Shown in pieces: positions 31,419 to 42,191 of a DNA stretch of 64,000 bases (position 1 is the stretch's first letter; every line of letters starts with the position of its first letter). The notes beneath the pieces are model-generated. The model was not told where the DNA came from, made no database searches, and was given only the letters and a program-made list of their open reading frames with translations. The translations under genes were made by a program, and so were the position numbers. Location of the stretch: NCBI GenBank assembly GCA_963575745.1, contig CAUYUJ010016305.1:395001-459000 (forward strand). Reading direction: 5' to 3'. Origin of the DNA: Prorocentrum cordatum. Its lineage: Eukaryota; Sar; Dinophyceae; Prorocentrales; Prorocentraceae.

Positions 31419-31861
31419 CTCGTCGGCGGGCAAGGAGGCGCGCGGATGGTCTGCGCATGTGGTGGTTCGCGGGTCCGGAGTCTGCGCTTGATGTGACAGG
31501 CGGATTCCAGCATGCGGCCTCTCGGCCACGCGCTGCAGACAAGAACAGTCACGGAACTCCTCCAGGTTCCCGTTCGCTTCTTGTGGCGGTGGACGGCAGG
31601 GAAGTTTTGCGAGGACTGCCGCGCCTGTGATTGCCTGATTTGAATTCCCCGTAGGGTAACGACGGGACTTGAGCCGAGCGCCGCCAGTCTGGGGCTACCT
31701 GATCTGAGGGCTAGGACGGGGCATGAGCTGAGCGAAGGTGGGGCAAGTGACGCTGTCTGGAAAAGCCAGTGACGAGCTGGTGACAGCGTCGGCGATCGAG
31801 AGACAGGCCATTTCAGAGGTCATGCTTGCATGTCATTATGCAGGCAGTGCCCCTTCAAGGC

Positions 31862-32551
31862 TCAGCGACGGGCTGCAAGACCGAGCGCGGCAGCAAGGGC
31901 GAACGCCCACGCCGTCCGAACCGCGGAGCGGGGTGTCGCGTAGCTCGTCGTGTCCCCGTCGGCCATGGTGGTCTCCGTCAGGCGGCGCTCGTCAGCCATG
32001 GTGGTGGACTCGTCCACCGCGGCCCCAGCCGCTTGCCGACGCAAAGGAACGCGAGGAGCGCCAGGAGCATGGTGCTGGTGCCGAGGCCGCCGCTACGAGC
32101 CGCAGCGCTCGTGATGTCGGGAGGGTTGCTGTTGTCAACGGTGGTGTCCGTCAGGCGGCGCTCCTCCACCATTACCCGTCCAACGCGGCCCCAGCCGCGT
32201 TGCCCACGCACGTGAACGCGAGGAGCGCCAAAAGCATGGCGCCGAAACTGCCGCTACGAGCTGCAACGATTGTGACGTCGGGGGGGTTGCCGTCGTCCAC
32301 GGTGGTGTCCGTCAAACGGCGCTCCTCCACCATGGTGATGCACCCGTCCACCGCGGCCCCAGCCGCGTTGCCCATGCAAAAGAACGCGAGGAGCGCCAAG
32401 AGCATGGCGCCGAGGCCGCCGCTACGAGCCGCAACGTTTGTGACGTCGGGGGGGTGCCGTCGTCTATGTTGGTGGTGTCGGTGTCACCGTTGGCTATGCA
32501 GCCGCGGTCGGCGGATAGGACGGCGAATGCTGTAAGCAGCATGCGGTTCAT
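31862..32551 (-). pseudogene. Retrocopied repeat protein with hydrophobic segments
   Basis: The start ATG at 32551 follows about 60 bases of leader after the spliced leader. The product begins MNRMLLTAFAVLSADRGC, signal-like, then DTDTTNIDDG. It continues as 56-residue repeats: MLLALLAFFCMGNAAGAAVD, MVEERRLTDTTVDDGNPPDV, TIVAARSGSFGA. The last unit ends in SAVRTAWAFALAAALGLAAR plus Arg and a stop at 31862. Each repeat thus pairs one hydrophobic helix of about 17 residues with a polar segment. A frameshift near 32450, a six-base deletion creating a stop near 32172 and further shifts make this copy a pseudogene. The parent would be a secreted or membrane protein of unknown role. Confidence 0.6.
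31938..32508 (-). repeat. 168-bp in-frame tandem repeat within the retrocopy
   Basis: About 3.4 units (boundaries near 32021, 32190 and 32356) each start GCCCCAGCCGCGTTGCCC on the plus strand and end near CCACCATGG...CCGTCCACCGCG. The length of 56 codons keeps frame. Confidence 0.85.
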
Positions 32552-32613
32552 CGCGGCAAGAAGGGAACAATAGAGGCCAATAATGTGCAGCAGACGCCCG
32601 GTGTGCCAAAAAC

Positions 32614-32642
32614 CTTGAGCCGAGATGACTTGAGCGCTACGG
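32614..32642 (-). other. Tandem spliced-leader relics at the 5' end of the retrocopy
   Basis: Minus strand: CCGTAGCGCTCAAG (32642-32629), identical to DinoSL minus its central CATTTTG, directly followed by TCATCTCGGCTCAAG (32628-32614), which matches the last 15 bases of DinoSL at 12 positions. A leader followed by a truncated older leader is the known signature of repeated transcription, trans-splicing and retroposition in dinoflagellates. Confidence 0.75.
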
Positions 32643-32774
32643 AAGGACTCCAGGACGTCCACTGACTTTTGGTGCGGGAGCGTCACGCTTTCCACAACAA
32701 AACCATTGAAACCTAAGAGACCCAGGGCACCCAGGAGGCAAGCAGGGTGTTTCTTGGCATGGGTCTCCACTGTA

Positions 32775-34640
32775 GGGGAGGGGGGGGTACAGGCAGCCGA
32801 CGGCCGACGTTCGACCTTCAGCGCTCGGCCTGAGGATCCAGGATAAGGACGCTGGCCGTGGCTTCGAGGGCGCCCCAGGGAGGCCAAAAGACGTCCTCGA
32901 ACCTCTATTCTCGAACCTCTCGGAACGCGCGAACGAGGGGGGACAGTAAAGGGGGGTGGGTAGCGAGTCAGCTGCATGCAGCTCAGCTGGTTCTCCCCGC
33001 GCCCGTCAGCGCTCGAGGCGCGTCGTCGGTGACGAGGACTCGAAGAGGGAGGGGCGCGACCTCGCGAGCTTCCAGGGCATGCCTGAGAGCTGCCTAGGCT
33101 CTGTGCGCGAGCCAAGGAACCGCTCTCTAGAAGCTTGCGCTGCCCTGTGTAGGACCTGCCGGCGAGCTGGTCGCAACGTAAGAAAGGCTGCCAAAGAGCT
33201 CCGGAAACTTTTGCAGCGCATGATGTAACCTCAGAAGGTCTTTAATCCTGCCAGGCCCCCCATCCGAAATCCAAAACTCTGTGCTGGCAGTGAAACCTGC
33301 GTGCCCCCCGGTTCGCTCTATCCTTGTCCTTGTCCTCGTCCTCCCCTTTCTGCCGCTGCTCCTCCTTCTTCTCCTCCCCTGCTCCTCTTCCTCTGCTCGC
33401 GCTTGGTAGGCGTAGCACGGGTAGACGTAGTACTATCGGTGGACATGGTGCACTTGGCAATCGACAAAGGGCGTCCGGGATCATTTTCCCACTACATCTC
33501 GCCGTACTGGAATTTCTTGTGTGGCTGTTTCTCGAGGCTGATAACATGCACTGGGCTACCTGCGCAAGAAAGACTTGTAGTACGAGTCCATGCGCTTCCC
33601 CTCGAGTCGTCTCGTCGTAGTCCCAGCATTGGTCGTAGGAGTATTCTTCTTTGCAGTAGAAGGACGACAACGGCGACGGTGCCAACGGCGACAACGACCA
33701 CAACGACGACGACGACGACGAAGGCGACGGCGACGGAGACGACGACGGCGGAATACTTGTTTGCCGGATATGGTTGGGTGTCGCCAGCCCTCAATTCGGC
33801 CCCGAGCAAAAATATGTGCTCAGTACTGGTGGGTATCGAATACCTATCGCGTGTATCGGGAATGGCCAGGGGAGCGCTTGCGGGATACGCTGCAACCTCC
33901 AGCAAGGCGTTGCGAGACTCTGTGGTTGGCAATCGTTGAACTGCAACTGGCTAGCCCATTCAGCTCTAAATGCTTTACGAGGTACAATGGCGTAGCCCCG
34001 TCAAGCGAGCTTGCGGCGCCTCTGGCCAGCTGTTGTCGTAATCCCCCCCTTTCCCTATCCCCCCTTCGGCTGACCCAAACCTTAATCCTGTAGCCTCGAT
34101 CCCTCTCTTCACAAGACGTCTGGTGCTTCGATTGCTTCGATGTGCGGGCCGCCACATCCCTCGACCCCTTCCCTCATGGAAATGTGTTCACTCCAACCCG
34201 TTACAGTTCTAAACCCAGCCTCAGAATCAAGAATATCAGCGGAGAAACAGGGACCACCGCCAACGAGATCGGAACGAGACTCAGGCGTGCCACCGTCCAA
34301 GGGTCGCCCCCCGCCCCCCCGTTGGATTCTGGGTGGCGGAGGGATCTGTTTCTCCTCTTAGAATTTGAACCACCAGGGCGCCGTGATTCTTTTATGAGCC
34401 CAGGGTGTCAGGTGGACCGTCCTCCTCCTGTCCCCCTCGAGTGCGCCGAGTTTCCTCCTCCGCGGCGAAAGTCGCCAGAACAGATCGAAAGCATCGTCGA
34501 AGGCAGTTGCAGACGACCACGGCGTCGAACGCACGGCCGCAACCCGCTCATAATCGGTCCCACGGGCCCCTCCCAGGGTCCATCCTTGTCAGCTTTTCAC
34601 CCCGAATGACTCTTTGGACGGCCTCGTGAAACGAAACGGG
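32775..34640. other. No gene recognised
   Basis: Mixed-composition DNA. A GAC/GAC microsatellite lies at 33660-33750. Both strands have frames of about 150-210 codons at 33240-33940, but they are antisense to each other and contain microsatellite translation (poly-Val, poly-Thr). No domain was seen. Confidence 0.45.
33660..33752 (+). repeat. CGACGA microsatellite
   Basis: Imperfect GAC/ACG triplets (CGACGACGACGACGACGAA, then CGACGGCGACGG). Confidence 0.88.
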
Positions 34641-34901
34641 CCTTCAGAGGGCGACAATCCAGAACATCGTCGAAAGATGGACGCCTTCCACTCCACGATC
34701 AATGCTAAACGCAGTCGCAAGGGCATCCGGCCACAGCAGGCACTATCGCTTGAGAAACTTAGGTGCATGGCCGCTGATGCAGCAAGTGGTCGCCGTGCAA
34801 CTTGCCAGCCCTCCACTGCTCGTCACACAAAGAGAGCGAGAGAGGAGGAGGAGGAGGAGGGGGAGGAGGAGGGGGACGACAGGTGCAAGTCATCCAGCAG
34901 G

Positions 34902-35624
34902 ACCTGATTACCGACGACAGAATCGACAGGTACGTTTACGTCCCCCTTCACCTTGGCAACGAATACATCCCAGTACCTCCTGAGAAAGGCTGGGCGAAAA
35001 CCAAAAAGGGAAACACACATCAAGATTGCGCATCTACCTGACATGAATACGGGATAACCCCTCTTACTGCGACAACGACTACAAAGAACTCTCGACGGAT
35101 GGAAGTACTACTGTTCTCACACCGACGGCGAGAAACACTGGGCACAGAGACCAACCCACATCCCCATCTCCATAGAAAAGCCGACTACCGATCCGACAAG
35201 AAGCCATTCGACGACAACGAATACCCTCCACACAACGTCCGACACGCACCACTTATTCACGTGTCGTGGGAAGAACTCAAGGACGACATCGACAACAACA
35301 TAGTGCGTTCCAGACTCGCCTACTACAATGAGGACGGCACGGAGAAGAGGCTCGAACAAGATCTGCTACCAACAAAGCGACAAGACGTACGATTTCCAGA
35401 TAGACGAGGACTACGGCATCCACACCAAATTCAAGCACCACGAACCACGCTACGAACGAACCACTATGGTCGACTCAAACCACAACGTTAATGTTGGTTC
35501 AGAAATAGTCTCGCTCACCAACTACCTAACAGACTCACTCCACACCTCAAGTGCCTCGACCCTGCACCCACCGCGGGCGCTACATGCATCGCATACAAGC
35601 ACAGAAAGAACATACCACCACTAG
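34902..35624 (+). pseudogene. A/C-rich coding relic, unknown protein
   Basis: On the plus strand, coding-like text appears in all three frames in turn: DRIDRYVYVPLHLGNEYIPV, then KYYCSHTDGEKHWAQRPTHI, then VSWEELKDDIDNNIVRSRLA with YYNEDGTEKRLEQDL, then TYDFQIDEDYGIHTKFKHHE. Codons favour A and C in third position, unlike the GC3-rich relics elsewhere in the window. A motif of two aromatic residues, a few residues and DG recurs (YYCSHTDGE, YYNEDGTE) and is seen again at 38.8 and 40.7 kb. At least three frameshifts. No family was recognised. Confidence 0.4.
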
Positions 35625-35761
35625 TCTCCTACCAGCAACCTGGTTACGTGGAGCTAGAGGAGACAACGCTCTATGAGTGCGAGCTACTCAACCAACGGAC
35701 TGGCACAGCAGAAGTCAAACCAGACCACCGCCAAGGACCAACCACCAACCCACTACGAGCT

Positions 35762-35798
<37 letters not shown>

Positions 35799-35806
35799 CC
35801 AACACC

Positions 35807-35842
<36 letters not shown>

Positions 35843-35845
35843 CAT
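35762..35845 (+). repeat. AAC trinucleotide microsatellite
   Basis: About 26 AAC triplets with two ACC interruptions; borders the tandem repeat that starts at 35853. Confidence 0.92.
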
Positions 35846-35852
35846 TGAAGAC

Positions 35853-36558
35853 TGGGGACACTCCGTTCTCACCAGTGCCCGGGTTTTCACAGGAGGCGGG
35901 CAATACCCCCACTTTGTGGGGGGGCCGGTTCAAGCTCTACCAAGTTTCCAAACGACTCTTCGCCACCACCCACACCCAGCTTCCCGCCCTATGACGTTCG
36001 GACACTTCACTTCGTGGCCTGCGGACGACCTTGGCTACTACACTGGCGCATGGGTACAGTGACTTGTTGTGGTAACAGTTTGTGGAAGCTAGCTTAGTAT
36101 ACGCCTTTTCCCCCTGTTCCAACACTGGACACCTGTACCGTTTTCCGACGTTTTCCGACGTTTTTCCGTTTCTGTACCACACAAGCGAAGACACTTATTT
36201 TGAGTGGTACCACGTGCGTGGCGCCAGCATACCACAGGACTTGTTTCCGTTGTTGTGAGAACCTACGGTGCGATTCGTATGATTTTATGTTGCGCGGTGC
36301 TAAAATTCCTAAGAAACCCAATGGTTTTTGAAGATTTCGGCGTGCGCGCGCGAAGAAAAAACGAATGTGTCCCACATGGTATTATTTGACAGGGATGATG
36401 GCCCTGGCAGGCGCGCAACCTTTGTTGCAGAAGTTCGAAGCACGTGAAAAAGTTGCTCGCAAGAGCCCGTTTGACAGAAATGTTGAAAAAGTATTGGGTT
36501 TCCTAAGAAATCCGCAAGAGCGCGCGGGATGAGATTTTGACATTTTTTTGTTGAAAAA

Positions 36559-36623
<65 letters not shown>

Positions 36624-36930
36624 TGTTTTTATGTTGAAATCGCTACGAACACTAGGGTTTTGGAAGGATTTCGTCTTGCGCGCGCGAATGTCCACTTTAC
36701 CTTATTTTTTGCAAGGGATTCTTGAAGTTTGGTTATGTTAGAACAAGAAATGTCAACTTTAGCTTATTTTTTGCAAGGGAAAACGGGGGACAAACAACCG
36801 GATCCGGACCAACGTTTTGCCTGAGACTTCCTCACGAAAATGATGAAAATGTGGCTGCGGCCTAGGCGCGGCGGGGGGGCCGCGCACCAGGGGTCCCAAC
36901 AATAATTATTCTTTAGAAGTAATAATGTTC

Positions 36931-36963
<33 letters not shown>

Positions 36964-38490
36964 TACTAGCACGTGGGGACACTCCGTTCTCACCAGTGCC
37001 AGGGTTTTCATAGGAGGCGGGCAATACCCCCACTTTGTGGGGGGGCCGGTTCAAGCTCTACCAAATTTCCAAACGACTCTTCGCCACCACCCACACCCAG
37101 CTTCCCGCCCTATGACGTTCGGACACTTCACTTCGTGGCATGCGGACGACCGTGGCTACTATTCAGGGCCCCGCGGCCGACGACGACGGCGTGCGCGCGC
37201 GAAGAAAAAACGAATGTGTCCCGCATGGTATTATTTGACAGGGATGATGGCCCTGGCAGGTGCGCAACCGTTGTCGCAGAAGTTCGAAAAAGTTGCTCGC
37301 AAAAGCCCGTTTGACAGAAATGTTTAAAAAGTGTTGGGTTTCCTACGAATCCGCAAGAGCGCGCGGGATGAGATTTTGACATTTTTTTGTTGAAAAACCA
37401 TTGGTTTTTTGATGTTTTTATGTTAAAATCGCTCCGAACACTAAGCTTTTGGAAGGATTTCGTCTTGCGCGCGCGAATGTCCACTTTACCTTATTTTTTG
37501 CAAGGGATTCTTGAAATTTGATTATATTAGAACAAGAAATGTCATTTTATAGTGTTTTTTGCAAGGGAAAACGGATTACAACAAAACAACCGGATCTGGA
37601 TCACATCGTTTTACCTGAGGCTTCCTCACGAAAATGATGAAAATGTGGCTGCGGCCTAGGCGCGGCGGGGGGGGCGTGCACCAGGGGGCCCAACAATAAT
37701 TATTCTTTAGAAGTAATAATATTCAACAACAACAACAACATGGGGACACTCCGTTCTCACCAGTGCCAGGGTTTTCATAGGAGGCGGGCAATACCCCCAC
37801 TTTGTGGGGGGGCCGGTTCAAGCTCTACCAAATTTCCAAACGACTCTTCGCCACCACCCACACCCAGCTTCCCGCCCTATGACGTTCGGACACTTCACTT
37901 CGTGGCATGCGGACGACCGTGGCTACTATTCAGGGCCCCGCGGCCGACGACGACGGCGTGCGCGCGCGAAGAAAAAACGAATGTGTCCCGCATGGTATTA
38001 TTTGACAGGGATGATGGCCCTGGCAGGTGCGCAACCGTTGTCGCAGAAGTTCGAAAAAGTTGCTCGCAAAAGCCCGTTTGACAGAAATGTTTAAAAAGTG
38101 TTGGGTTTCCTACGAATCCGCAAGAGCGCGCGGGATGAGATTTTGACATTTTTTGTTGAAAAACCATTGGTTTTTTGATGTTTTTATGTTAAAATCGCTG
38201 CGAACACTAAGGTTTTGGAAGGATTTCGTCTTGCGCGCGCGAATGTCCACTTTACCTTATTTTTTGCAAGGGATTCTTGAAATTTGATTATATTAGAACA
38301 AGAAATGTCATTTTCTATTGTTTTTTGCAAGGGAAAGCGGATTACAACAAAACAACCGGATCCTGTACACACCCTCTTTTCTGAGGCTTCCTCACGAAAA
38401 TGATGAAAATGTAGCTGCGGCCTAGGCGGCGCAGGGGGGGCGCGCACCAGGGGGCCCAACAATAATTATTCTTTAGAATAAATAGTGTTC
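35853..38490 (+). repeat. Three tandem copies of a ~770-bp repeat
   Basis: Copies start with TGGGGACACTCCGTTCTCACC at 35853, 36973 and 37740 and end in CAACAATAATTATTCTTTAGAA plus CAA triplets. Copies 2 and 3 are 767 bp apart and nearly identical; copy 1 is longer (divergent 36045-36330 and a poly-T run). Each contains GTGCGCGCGCGAAGAAAAAACG and TTGCGCGCGCGAATGTCCAC blocks related to the tail of family C at 15-20 kb. The identical 113-codon frames at 36973 and 37740 are a product of the duplication and have no family match. Confidence 0.88.
36562..36617 (+). repeat. Poly-T run of 56 bases
   Basis: Uninterrupted T run inside tandem copy 1. Copies 2 and 3 have only TTGGTTTTTTGATG at the same place, so the run expanded after duplication or marks an insertion tail. 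Confidence 0.9.
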
Positions 38491-38492
38491 AA

Positions 38493-38861
38493 TGGACAAC
38501 CCACCCGCAATGGCCACGCATACTATATCACCTGATACCTACGCCCATACAGGTCCTATACCCCAGCGACCGCACCACACGTTTCACGCGCAATCCCACA
38601 TACATCCAACCACAACCATCCATGGAACTACCCCACCCTCGCGGACCGCAATTTAAATTCAAACAATCCAATTACATCACCACAAAGGACAGCTTCACGC
38701 TTCCCACTGCCATCCCTGCCGGCTATCCACGCTACGACTTCGCACAGCAACAGCTGGCGATACGATGCGACATAGAACAATTACCCTGGCGACGTACCCC
38801 ACACCTGCGCAGTGCGGGGCAGGAGAAACTTAGGAGATTTGACGAGAACGCGGCGACGTGA
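38493..38861 (+). pseudogene. A/C-rich coding relic, unknown protein
   Basis: A frame from ATG 38493 (MDNPPAMATHTISPDTYAHT) is short. A second frame, open from 38622 to 38861, reads QFKFKQSNYITTKDSFTLPT, then PRYDFAQQQLAIRCDIEQLP. Just downstream another frame gives GRIYFCERYSDGSQVPSQGK (about 38870-38930). Composition and the aromatic-DG motif match the relic at 34.9-35.6 kb. Probably parts of one decayed gene or element separated by the tandem repeat. Confidence 0.35.
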
Positions 38862-39019
38862 CATGGACGCATATACTTCTGCGAGCGGTATTCGGACGGT
38901 TCGCAGGTCCCAAGTCAAGGGAAAGCTATCAGTAGCTAAGTGAACCCCAGAGTCACTAAGGAAGACGCAAGGTCCAAAAGGAGACTGCGGGGCAACAACA
39001 CCATGACATGGCCGCCCAA

Positions 39020-40270
39020 AGGACGGCGAGGTCCCGCTCAGGTCCGCGCAGTGCCTCACTCCGCTGGACCCACCAGCAGCCTTCGAAAATGGCCAGCCCA
39101 CCAGCAGCCCTGGAAAATGCTGACACTTTCGCAGATCGCAGCCAACCCGGGAAGGCGAGGTCTCGCTCAGGTCTGCGCGGTGCCTCACTCCGCTGGACCC
39201 ACCAGCAGCCCTCGAAAGTGGCGACAATTTCGCAGATCGCAGCCCCCCAGGGACGGCGAGGTCTACCTCAGGCCTGCGCGGTGCTCCACTCCGCTGGACC
39301 TACCAGCAGCCCTCGAAAATGGCGACAAGTTCGCAGATCGCAGCCCCCCAGAGGGACGGCGAGGTCTACCTCAGGTTCCCGCTGGACCCACCAGCAACCC
39401 TCGAAAGTGGCGACACGTTCGCAGCTCGCAGCCCCCCCCCCCAGACGGCGAGGTCTCGCTCAAACTGGCGCGGTGCCCAACTCCGCTGGACCCACCAGCA
39501 GCCCTCGAAAGTGGCGACAATTTTGCAGATTGCAGCCCCCTAGGGACGGCGAGGTCTACCTCAAGTCAGCGCGGTGCCTCACCCCGCTGGACCCACCATC
39601 GGCGTCGAAAGTGGCGACAATTTCGCAGCTCGCGACCCCCCAAGGACGGCGGGGTCTACCTCAGGTCTGCGCGGTGCCTCACTCCGCTGGACTCACCAGC
39701 AACCCTCGAAAGTGGCGACATATTCGCAGATCGCAGCCCACCCCCAGGGACGGCGAGGTCTCGCTCAAGTCTTCGCGGTGCCTCACTCCGCTGGACCCAC
39801 CAGCAGCCCTCGAAAGTGGCGACAATTTCGCAGATTGCAGCCCCCTAGGGACGGCGAGGTCTACCTCAAGTCAGCGCGGTGCCTCACCCCGCTGGACCAA
39901 CCAGCGGCGTCGAAAGTGGCGACAATTTCGCAGCTCGCGACCCCCCAAGGACGGCGGGGTCTACCTCAGGTCTGCGCAGTGCCTCACTCCGCTTGACTCA
40001 CCAGCAACCCTCGAAAGTGGCGACAGATGCGCAGATCGCAGCCCCCCCCCCGGGACGGCGAGGTCTCGCTCAAGTCTGCGCGGTGCCTCACTCCGCTGCA
40101 CCCACCAGCAGCCCTCGAAAGTGGCGACAATTTCGCAGATCGCAGCCCCCCCCCAGGGACGGCGAGGTCTCGCTCAGGTCTGCGCGGTGCCTCACTCCGC
40201 TGGACCCACCAGCAGACCTCGAAAGTGGCGACAGTTTCGCAGATCGCAGCCCCCCAGCGACGGCGAAGGG
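39020..40270 (+). repeat. ~101-bp minisatellite, about 12 units
   Basis: The unit is GGACGGCGAGGTCTCGCTCA, then GTCTGCGCGGTGCCTCACTC, CGCTGGACCCACCAGCAGCC, CTCGAAAGTGGCGACAATTT and CGCAGATCGCAGCCCCCCA. Two unit subtypes alternate (GTCTCGCTCA and GTCTACCTCA). C-run length differs among units and shifts the frame, so long frames (up to 442 codons) encode RRGLAQVCAVPHSAGPTSSP repeats but are unlikely to be a gene. Confidence 0.93.
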
Positions 40271-40292
40271 AGGCGGGAGGAGGGAGACGCGA

Positions 40293-40535
40293 CCGCGGTG
40301 CTCTATTCACAACGAATACCCAACCAAGGAGGGTAGGGAAAAGCACTACGAGCACTTGGACAAACAGCGGCACATGTGCTCTGGACACGCGCAAATGAGA
40401 CCGCCACAGCAACTCATCCCCAACCCCACCTTCAAACGCAAAAAGGCCAAACGCAACAAGACAAGGCCCGACGTCAGCTTCGACTACATACCGCCGCCAT
40501 CTGCACAAATACCCACGCCACCTACCCAACCATGA
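40293..40535 (+). pseudogene. A/C-rich coding relic after the minisatellite
   Basis: Plus frame ending at 40535: EYPTKEGREKHYEHLDKQRH, then NPTFKRKKAKRNKTRPDVSF and DYIPPPSAQIPTPPTQP with stop. It has a basic cluster and a Pro-rich tail. The frame is joined upstream to minisatellite translation, so its true start is unknown. No family was recognised. Confidence 0.35.
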
Positions 40536-40583
40536 ACAACACAACCAACATTCAACCGAGAACACACCAATCCGTGGGCAGGC

Positions 40584-41308
40584 ATGCCCGACCTATGCTA
40601 CGATACAAGAACCTCCGACGAGAACATCGACTACAACGACCCACGGGCAAAGATGACCGGAGCATCAGACAAACGCGAGTTCTGCCTAACGTCACTCAAA
40701 CCAAACCAATGTAACGACATGCGCTGCCCAAGCGGATGGACAGCATACTGCTACCACGCCAACGACACCGACACCGACGGCTACGACGACGACAATGGCA
40801 CTATGCAATCTATTACCATGGGCAGTCCACCACCTACTCATACAGGTTCCCCAACGGCGACCTACTCCTACCTGGATGGCACATATACCTGAACAAACAC
40901 AACAACGATTTGTTCGCACATCAGGACGGAACTCAGTACCTACCACACCCGCCTCTACGACCAGACCCACGAACAACGCCACTATCGACATTCACTCTAC
41001 CATCGGCAACCACAACCAAGAGGATCGAACTGAAAGACGCAATACACACGGACACACACCTACCCATGGCTAAACCGCTCAAGCATTTGACGTTCACTCG
41101 TTACGGCAACGACATACATACATTCGCGGCCCACTACCGCAACAACGCAGCACTCCGACTTCAAGTTGTAACGACAAGCCGACACTTCCAAACACTTCTG
41201 ACAGGAGGACATTCACCACTTACCCCTGACAAAATTGCGGCAAGACAAGAGGAAACGAAATGGCTCCTCGCCTGCCACAACGACGACAACCACATGCAGC
41301 GCGACTGA
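40584..41308 (+). pseudogene. A/C-rich coding relic, unknown protein
   Basis: The frame from ATG 40584 reads MPDLCYDTRTSDENIDYNDP, AKMTGASDKREFCLTSLKPN and AYCYHANDTDTDGYDDDNGT, then shifts near 40800 into the frame ending at 41308: STTYSYRFPNGDLLLPGWHI, YLNKHNNDLFAHQDGTQYLP, and a C-terminal half with RIELKDAIHTDTHLPMAKPL and PLTPDKIAARQEETKWLLAC. Together about 240 residues with one frameshift, the best preserved piece of the A/C-rich domain. It may be structural or from a mobile element; no domain was recognised. Confidence 0.42.
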
Positions 41309-42190
41309 GCGGTCAACATACAGGACACCGTAACGCTACCCTAACAAATATGCAACCCGACAATCACCACTAACACCACCACATCCACGACACTAACCGA
41401 CAACGACAACACCAACGAAGAACACCCACAAACGGAAGACAGACAGCACGACAGACCACCGCCACCCACAGTACCCACCAAGCAAACATACCCCACAACC
41501 CAAAAAACGAGCACCCACACTACCACCACAATGGAATATGCCCGTAACGCACCGAAGAGATACCTACCGACAGACCAGCAGCAACAACCACACCCCCAAC
41601 CACCAAGCCACTACTTGTCAAGAAGGCACCACCACTCCCCACCACTCTCTACACCACATCACAAGCAACCACACCAATGCCGCAACAGGACGTCAACCCT
41701 TACCCTACGCCAAAACACCACCCTAACCAGACAACTGCCCCTACGTCCCCTGCCCCGACCACCAAAACCATACCAGCCAAGAAACGACCACCTCTTCCCA
41801 CCTCAATCAACAAGCAATCACAGCTACCAAAGACCACCTGCATTGCCAAACACATGCCGACTCCAATCACACCACAACCCCCGCACACAAAAGCGATCTC
41901 CAAATGGTCTCCTACTATGTGATTGGCCATGCCAGCGCACCCACCACCACCCGTACTCCCAATACGAATCATCTGCCCACCACCCGATGAAATCATGACA
42001 CAACGCTGGATACAGAAGGTGCCGCAAAACACCGCGGCGCCCCAGACTTACGCCACTCTAGAAGACTACCCCAACCCACGCAGCACAGGTGATCGCAACA
42101 CACAACGCGGCAGCGAGACGATGCGACCAGCGCGTACTCATCTGCAATCGTCGCATAATCTTCGTATGAAGGCGTTTCTTCATGTTCGGC
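41309..42190 (+). other. A/C-rich DNA without a confident gene
   Basis: Plus frames (41531-41998) are Pro/Thr/His/Asn-rich and low in complexity. The strand is strongly A/C skewed like the relics upstream. A short minus frame near 42180-42095 (TPVIAEHEETPSYEDYATIA) looks protein-like but is isolated. Confidence 0.4.
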
Positions 42191-42191
42191 G

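Larger units (their letters stand above)
31399..32645 (-). mobile_element. Retrocopy of a trans-spliced mRNA inserted in the MITE
   Basis: A 1.25-kb minus-strand insertion with all marks of LINE-mediated retroposition. The 5' end (32642) begins CCGTAGCGCTCAAG, a spliced leader with its central seven bases missing. The 3' end is A-rich (AATAAACAACAAAAAA at 31418-31403). Flanks are near-identical direct repeats of about 22 bp (31376-31398 and 32646-32667, both ending GACGTCCACTGACT). The body holds a repetitive coding sequence with no visible intron. It is therefore a processed copy of a cellular transcript, not an element with its own machinery. Confidence 0.75.
31325..32774 (+). mobile_element. 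Tc1/mariner-like MITE, second copy, split by a retrocopy
   Basis: The left half (31325-31398: CACAGCAGGAGCTCGACCAC through GACGTCCACTGACT) and the right half (32668-32774: TTTGGTGCGGGAGCGTCACG through GTCTCCACTGTA) rejoin into a sequence colinear with the intact 178-bp copy at 13841-14018. The insertion point falls inside GACGTCCACTGACT, which is present on both sides. The right end keeps CCACTGTA; the left end has two changes in TACAGT. Confidence 0.75.

Noticed and set aside
31663-31672. CTTGAGCC, possible third spliced-leader relic
   Set aside because: Only GGCTCAAG and a distant GGTAGCC match, with wrong spacing, inside the 3' part of the retrocopy rather than at an end.
39008-40336. 442- and 302-codon plus frames encoding 33-residue repeats
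   Set aside because: They translate the ~101-bp minisatellite. C-run length changes shift the frame unit by unit, and two frames are open at once.
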